Origin: Alicyclobacillus herbarius DSM 13609
Lineage (GTDB): Bacteria; Bacillota; Bacilli; Alicyclobacillales; Alicyclobacillaceae
Length of the DNA: 64,000 nucleotides
Direction: 5' to 3'
Assembly (NCBI RefSeq): GCF_000430585.1
Contig: NZ_AUMH01000005.1
Span: forward strand, 1 to 64,000
A model generated the notes under the pieces. The model made no database searches. It was not told the origin of the DNA and worked only from the letters and a program-made list of their open reading frames with translations. The translations under genes and the position numbers were made by a program. This document shows, in pieces, positions 60,546-64,000 of this stretch; within the stretch, counting starts at the first letter, position 1, and the number at the start of each line of letters is the position of its first letter.

Positions 60546-61526
60546 ATGTCTAGCTCACAGATGCCGCTCGACACCGTGGAGACCGTGTATCCAGCGGCGC
60601 TCCCCAACCCGGTACGCCACCGACGCACCTCCAAGTGGCAGCGTCCTCCTAATTGGATGATGATTCCAAGCATCGTATTGCTCCTGGTGATTGTGGTTGC
60701 ACCTTTTGCCGTCAGTGTCTACACAAGCTTGACGAAACTCAACCAGTACACCATAACCCAGTGGACCCATGCGCCCTTTATCGGGCTGGGAAACTATCTC
60801 GACGCATTTCGGCAAGGTAATGCCCTGGGGGCATCTGCGCTCCAAAGTGTATGGGTGAGTGTCGCGTTTTCCGTGGCCACGACGATTTTGATTACACCCA
60901 TCGGCATTATCGCGGCTCTGCTAGTGAACAAGCCGTTTCGAGGTCGTCGCTGGGTGCGGACGTTGTTCTTGATTCCCTATGTCATGCCGGTCTTTGTCAA
61001 TGCCATTGTTTGGAGAATGTTGTTCATGAACGGCTGGGGGTTGATAGACCAGGTGTTGGCTGCCTTGCACTTGGCCAGTAAAGACACGTTTTGGCTCATC
61101 GGGCCCAGAAGTTTTTGGGCTATGGTCGTGGCGGATGTGTGGGCCTCCTGGCCATTTGTCTATCTGATGGTTCTCGCCGGTTTGCAGGGTATATCCAGTG
61201 ACTTGTACGAATCGGCGAACATCGATGGGGCGTCTCCAGTGCGCAGTTTCTTCTCTATCACCTTGCCGATGTTACGCCCGGTTCTTGGACTGGCCCTGCT
61301 TCTGTCGACATTGAATCACTTCAATAACTTCACCTTGCCGTTCATCATGTTTGGGACACCTCCGTCCCCGCAGGCCGATGTACTACCCTTGAACGTCTAT
61401 ATCACGTCCTTCCAGACGTTCAACTTTGGACTTGGTGCGGCGATGTCGTTGATTACCCTGGTTCTGATGATGATTCCCGCCGTCTTCTACATTCGCATGC
61501 TGCGCCTTGGGGAGGAGACATCATGA
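60546..61526 (+). CDS. sugar ABC transporter permease (MalF/UgpA type)
   Basis: This 326-aa permease has an N-terminal cytoplasmic tail of about 35 residues, six membrane helices and the EAA-type loop YESANIDGASPVRSFFSITL. The first helix is PSIVLLLVIVVAPFAVSVYT. The ATG is preceded by GGGAGGGG. Its stop overlaps the start of the next permease (ATGA), so the two are translated together. Confidence 0.93.
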   Translation: MSSSQMPLDTVETVYPAALPNPVRHRRTSKWQRPPNWMMIPSIVLLLVIVVAPFAVSVYTSLTKLNQYTITQWTHAPFIGLGNYLDAFRQGNALGASALQSVWVSVAFSVATTILITPIGIIAALLVNKPFRGRRWVRTLFLIPYVMPVFVNAIVWRMLFMNGWGLIDQVLAALHLASKDTFWLIGPRSFWAMVVADVWASWPFVYLMVLAGLQGISSDLYESANIDGASPVRSFFSITLPMLRPVLGLALLLSTLNHFNNFTLPFIMFGTPPSPQADVLPLNVYITSFQTFNFGLGAAMSLITLVLMMIPAVFYIRMLRLGEETS

Positions 61527-62389
61527 CCCGGACCATTTCCGCCCAGCAGAGGTTCTGGAACGGGATGAGAGGCGTGGGCATCGTACTCATGGCCTTGTTC
61601 ATCCTGATACCCCTGGCCTACATCGTTTTGATCTCGTTGACACCCGACACACAGGTGGGAGACGGCACTCTTTGGCCCAGCCACCTCGCGTTCGAGAACT
61701 ACGCAAAGATGTGGCAGACCGTTCACCTGGGCCAAGGTATCCGCAACAGCGTTATTATTGCCGGGATAACGGGATTGCTGGCTACGTTGGTTGCACTCGG
61801 TTCAGCCTACGTGTTGGCCAGGTTTAAGTTTCGCGGACGCAAGACGTTCATGTTGTCGCTCATCACGATTCAGACCATTCCATCCGTGATGCTGTTGCTC
61901 CCTCTGTTCGTGATTATTGTCGTCATCCAGGATGCAATCTCGGTCCATCTTGTCGGACGGTACTTTACGGTCATTCTCACGTACCTAACGTTCGCGCTGC
62001 CGTTTGCCTGCTGGCTGCTCTATTCGTACATGTCGGCGATCCCGGTTGATCTGGAAGAGGCAGGATTCGTCGACGGATGCACGCGCCTGCAGGCACTTCG
62101 ACACGTAGTCTTTCCGCTATTGCTGCCCGGCATGGTCGTGACCTTCGTGTTCTCCTTTTTATTGGCGTGGGGTGACGTTTTGTTTGCCAGCGTGTTGACT
62201 TCGGCCCAGACGCATACCGTGGCGGTCAGCCTGCAGGCTTATGTATCCTCTGGCGAATCCGGGGGTGATGTCTACTGGGGACAGCTCATGGCGGCCAGTT
62301 TGGCGAGTGGACTGCCCGTTATGGTTATCTTCCTCATCTTCCAAAAATACATCATCGGTGGTCTGGCCAGTGGCGCGGTGAAGGGTTGA
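61523..62389 (+). CDS. sugar ABC transporter permease (MalG/UgpE type)
   Basis: This 288-aa partner permease has six membrane segments. Its EAA-type loop is EEAGFVDGCTRLQALRHVVF, with Cys in place of the usual Ala/Ser after DG. The end QKYIIGGLASGAVKG is typical. The ATG overlaps the preceding gene by four bases and has GGGGAGGAG before it. Confidence 0.93.
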   Translation: MTRTISAQQRFWNGMRGVGIVLMALFILIPLAYIVLISLTPDTQVGDGTLWPSHLAFENYAKMWQTVHLGQGIRNSVIIAGITGLLATLVALGSAYVLARFKFRGRKTFMLSLITIQTIPSVMLLLPLFVIIVVIQDAISVHLVGRYFTVILTYLTFALPFACWLLYSYMSAIPVDLEEAGFVDGCTRLQALRHVVFPLLLPGMVVTFVFSFLLAWGDVLFASVLTSAQTHTVAVSLQAYVSSGESGGDVYWGQLMAASLASGLPVMVIFLIFQKYIIGGLASGAVKG

Positions 62390-62453
62390 ATATAGCGAGT
62401 AGATGGAATCCATGCGACTTATCCTAGTTACGTCCCATCGGGAGGTAGATGCC

Positions 62454-63120
62454 GTGGTTACAATCTCGGCTTTTGCGGACGAGATCTCATCCGATTTAGA
62501 GGAACAGGTGCGGGTCCTACGCGACGAGGGGATTGCTCATCTGGAGCTGCGCAGTGTTTGGAACAAGAACGTGTTGGATTTGAGTGACAATGAGGTGGAG
62601 GAAATTCGGCGGACGTTGCGCGCGAACGGGATTCAGGTGTCAGCCATCGGATCGCCCATTGGCAAAGTCGAATTGACAGTCGACTTTGACGTCTATATGG
62701 AGAAATTTCAGAGGACGATAGACTTGGCGGAATACTTCGGTGCACAATATATTCGGATATTCTCGTTTTTCATTCCCAAAGGTCGGTCGCCGGATGGCTT
62801 TCGGGAACCGGTGATGGCTCGCATGAAGCGATTGGTTGAGGCGGCGGAGGCGCGGGATGTTACGCTACTGCACGAGAACGAGAAGGGCATCTATGGGGAT
62901 ACCCCGGAGCGTTGCCTGGACATTCTTCAATCGTGCGCATCCAGTACGCTGCGTGCTGCCTTCGACCCGGCCAATTTTGTTCAATGTGGGGTTTTTATCG
63001 ATTGAACCGCACTTGGCCGCCGCCGGCCGCTATGGCGGATTCAGCGGCCCGGAGTTGTTTCACGTAGCTGCCGACGCCCTGAAAGCGCTGCTCAAAGAGC
63101 TGCATTGTCCTTGGAACTGA
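62454..63120 (+). pseudogene. sugar phosphate isomerase/epimerase, internally deleted
   Basis: The gene starts with GTG 62454 after GGGAGGT and encodes the TIM-barrel N-terminal two thirds (ISAFADEISSDLEEQVRVLR, the YIRIFSFFIPKGRSP strand, AFDPANFVQCGV). After about 62996 the frame is lost and stops at 63005. The usual C-terminus appears in another frame: FLSIEPHLAAAGRYGGFSGP, then VAADALKALLKELHCPWN to 63120. About 150-200 bp, which would hold the HIKDA metal-ligand strand, is missing. The gene is therefore probably inactive. Confidence 0.8.
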
Positions 63121-63161
63121 CGGAGACTTGGGCGACCTTCAATGAATACGAGGTGTTCACG

Positions 63162-63998
63162 GTGAAAGTGGCGTACTCCAATCTGGCTTGTCCGGAATGG
63201 TCGGTGGAAGAGGTTTTTGAGAACGCACTCCGGTATGGGTATCAAGCGGTGGAGCTGCGGCTCCTGCATGGGGAGGTCATCCCGTCCGATGTCGATCCGG
63301 ATGAAGCCCGTCTCCTGATGCAGGCGGCGCGAACGCGGGGCATCGAGATTGTCGGCGTGGGCGCGTCTACCCGATTTGCCAGCGTGGACGAGCGAGATCG
63401 CCAAGCGAACGTGGAGGAACTGCTCCGCTACCTGGAACTGGCGGCCCGGCTTGGAGCCCCCATGGTGCGCACTTTCGGGGGAACGCTGCCCGCGTCTGCC
63501 GGAGCGATTGCGGAGTCTGAGGTGAATCATTGGGTGGCTGAGGCACTCCGTAAGGTGAGTGATCGGGCGCGCGAACTGGGGGTCTACGTGGTCCTCGAGA
63601 CGCACGACGATTTTTCCTCGTCGTTTCGGGTGGCAGAGGTACTGCGTGTTGTCGACAGTCCTTACGTGAAAGCGCTGTGGGACACCCATCACCCGTATCG
63701 AATGGGTGAGACGGTGGAGACCACCCTCGGCAACCTGCGAGAGTGGCTGCATCACGTCCATCTGAAAGACGCCCGCCGCCAAGGGGATGGGTGGGACCTG
63801 GTTCTGTTTGGCGAAGGGGAGGTCCCGGTAAAGGACATCGTACATCAGGTTTTGGACGCAGGTTATCAGGGCTGGTTTTGTGTGGAATGGGAGCGGAAGT
63901 GGCACCCGGAGATTGCCGACGCTCATACCGCCCTGCCGCAGCATCGGAAGGTGCTCGACGCGTACTTTCAGTCCTATCAAAAAACGCGAGCCCGCTAA
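63162..63998 (+). CDS. sugar phosphate isomerase/epimerase (AP endonuclease 2-like TIM barrel)
   Basis: This 278-aa protein has the xylose-isomerase-like TIM-barrel fold: VAYSNLACPEWSVEEVFENA, GAPMVRTFGGTLP, VVLETHDDFSSS, KALWDTHHPYRMGE and WLHHVHLKDARR carry the metal-binding Glu, His and Asp positions, and FCVEWERKWHPEI ends the barrel. It is the last gene of the operon in the window and should process the imported sugar. The GTG at 63162 is preceded by GAGGTG; a longer TTG start at 63105 overlaps the damaged upstream gene. Confidence 0.88.
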   Translation: MKVAYSNLACPEWSVEEVFENALRYGYQAVELRLLHGEVIPSDVDPDEARLLMQAARTRGIEIVGVGASTRFASVDERDRQANVEELLRYLELAARLGAPMVRTFGGTLPASAGAIAESEVNHWVAEALRKVSDRARELGVYVVLETHDDFSSSFRVAEVLRVVDSPYVKALWDTHHPYRMGETVETTLGNLREWLHHVHLKDARRQGDGWDLVLFGEGEVPVKDIVHQVLDAGYQGWFCVEWERKWHPEIADAHTALPQHRKVLDAYFQSYQKTRAR

Positions 63999-64000
63999 AG

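Overview
This window most resembles a moderately GC-rich, spore-former-like Firmicute of the Alicyclobacillaceae type (Alicyclobacillus, Kyrpidia or a relative). The reasons are strong AGGAGG-type ribosome binding sites with frequent GTG and TTG starts, a c-di-AMP (ydaO) riboswitch, an LCP cell-wall protein, lipoprotein solute-binding proteins with no dedicated ATPase, and the gene families present. The assignment is inference. I saw no rRNA, tRNA or CRISPR array.

Layout. 0-10 kb: a 3-hydroxyacyl-CoA dehydrogenase, then a polysaccharide patch (glycosyltransferase remnant, GT4 transferase, Wzx-like flippase, dTDP-4-dehydrorhamnose 3,5-epimerase), followed by decaying genes (a coiled-coil gene with two frameshifts, an internally deleted VOC gene), an esterase and a nucleotidyltransferase. 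10-18 kb: an AraC regulator, a CUT1-type sugar ABC importer, two phytanoyl-CoA-dioxygenase-like enzymes, a second AraC regulator and an internally deleted zinc dehydrogenase. 18-37 kb: a large lipid-oxidation island bounded by two paralogous GAF-LuxR regulators. It encodes an acyl-CoA dehydrogenase pair (one subunit lacks the catalytic Glu), enoyl-CoA hydratase, SDR, thiolase, an R2-like ligand-binding oxidase (R2lox), aldehyde dehydrogenase, iron alcohol dehydrogenase, an ABC1/UbiB-type kinase-like protein, an SCP2 lipid carrier and an acyl-CoA ligase, then a divergent operon of membrane and exported proteins resembling DUF6114 and DUF6230.

37-44 kb: a ProP-like osmolyte transporter under a c-di-AMP riboswitch, a broken lipoprotein gene fused by deletion to an N-truncated MFS transporter, a zinc alcohol dehydrogenase, an LCP protein and a FadR-type regulator. 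44.5-52.6 kb: a probable catabolic operon of unknown substrate (FAH-family enzyme divergent from an alpha/beta hydrolase, amidohydrolase, small Cys-rich proteins, a DMT permease, and a Tm-1-like plus PEP-hydrolase-like pair), with two TGGTNNNACCA palindromes in the divergent promoter. 52.7-57.6 kb: an EamA transporter, an IclR regulator, a luciferase-like monooxygenase with a flavin reductase, and a nitronate monooxygenase pseudogene. 57.7-64 kb: a frameshifted ROK regulator, a second CUT1 importer and two sugar isomerase/epimerase genes, the first internally deleted.

How it fits together (inference). The 18-33 kb island contains every activity needed to take a hydrophobic molecule from hydroxylation (R2lox), through alcohol and aldehyde oxidation and CoA activation, into beta-oxidation. 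Two of its promoters share an ungapped 57-bp element, so it may be one regulon. The rest of the window is accessory catabolism with heavy gene decay: at least eight broken genes, five of them carrying internal or fusion deletions.
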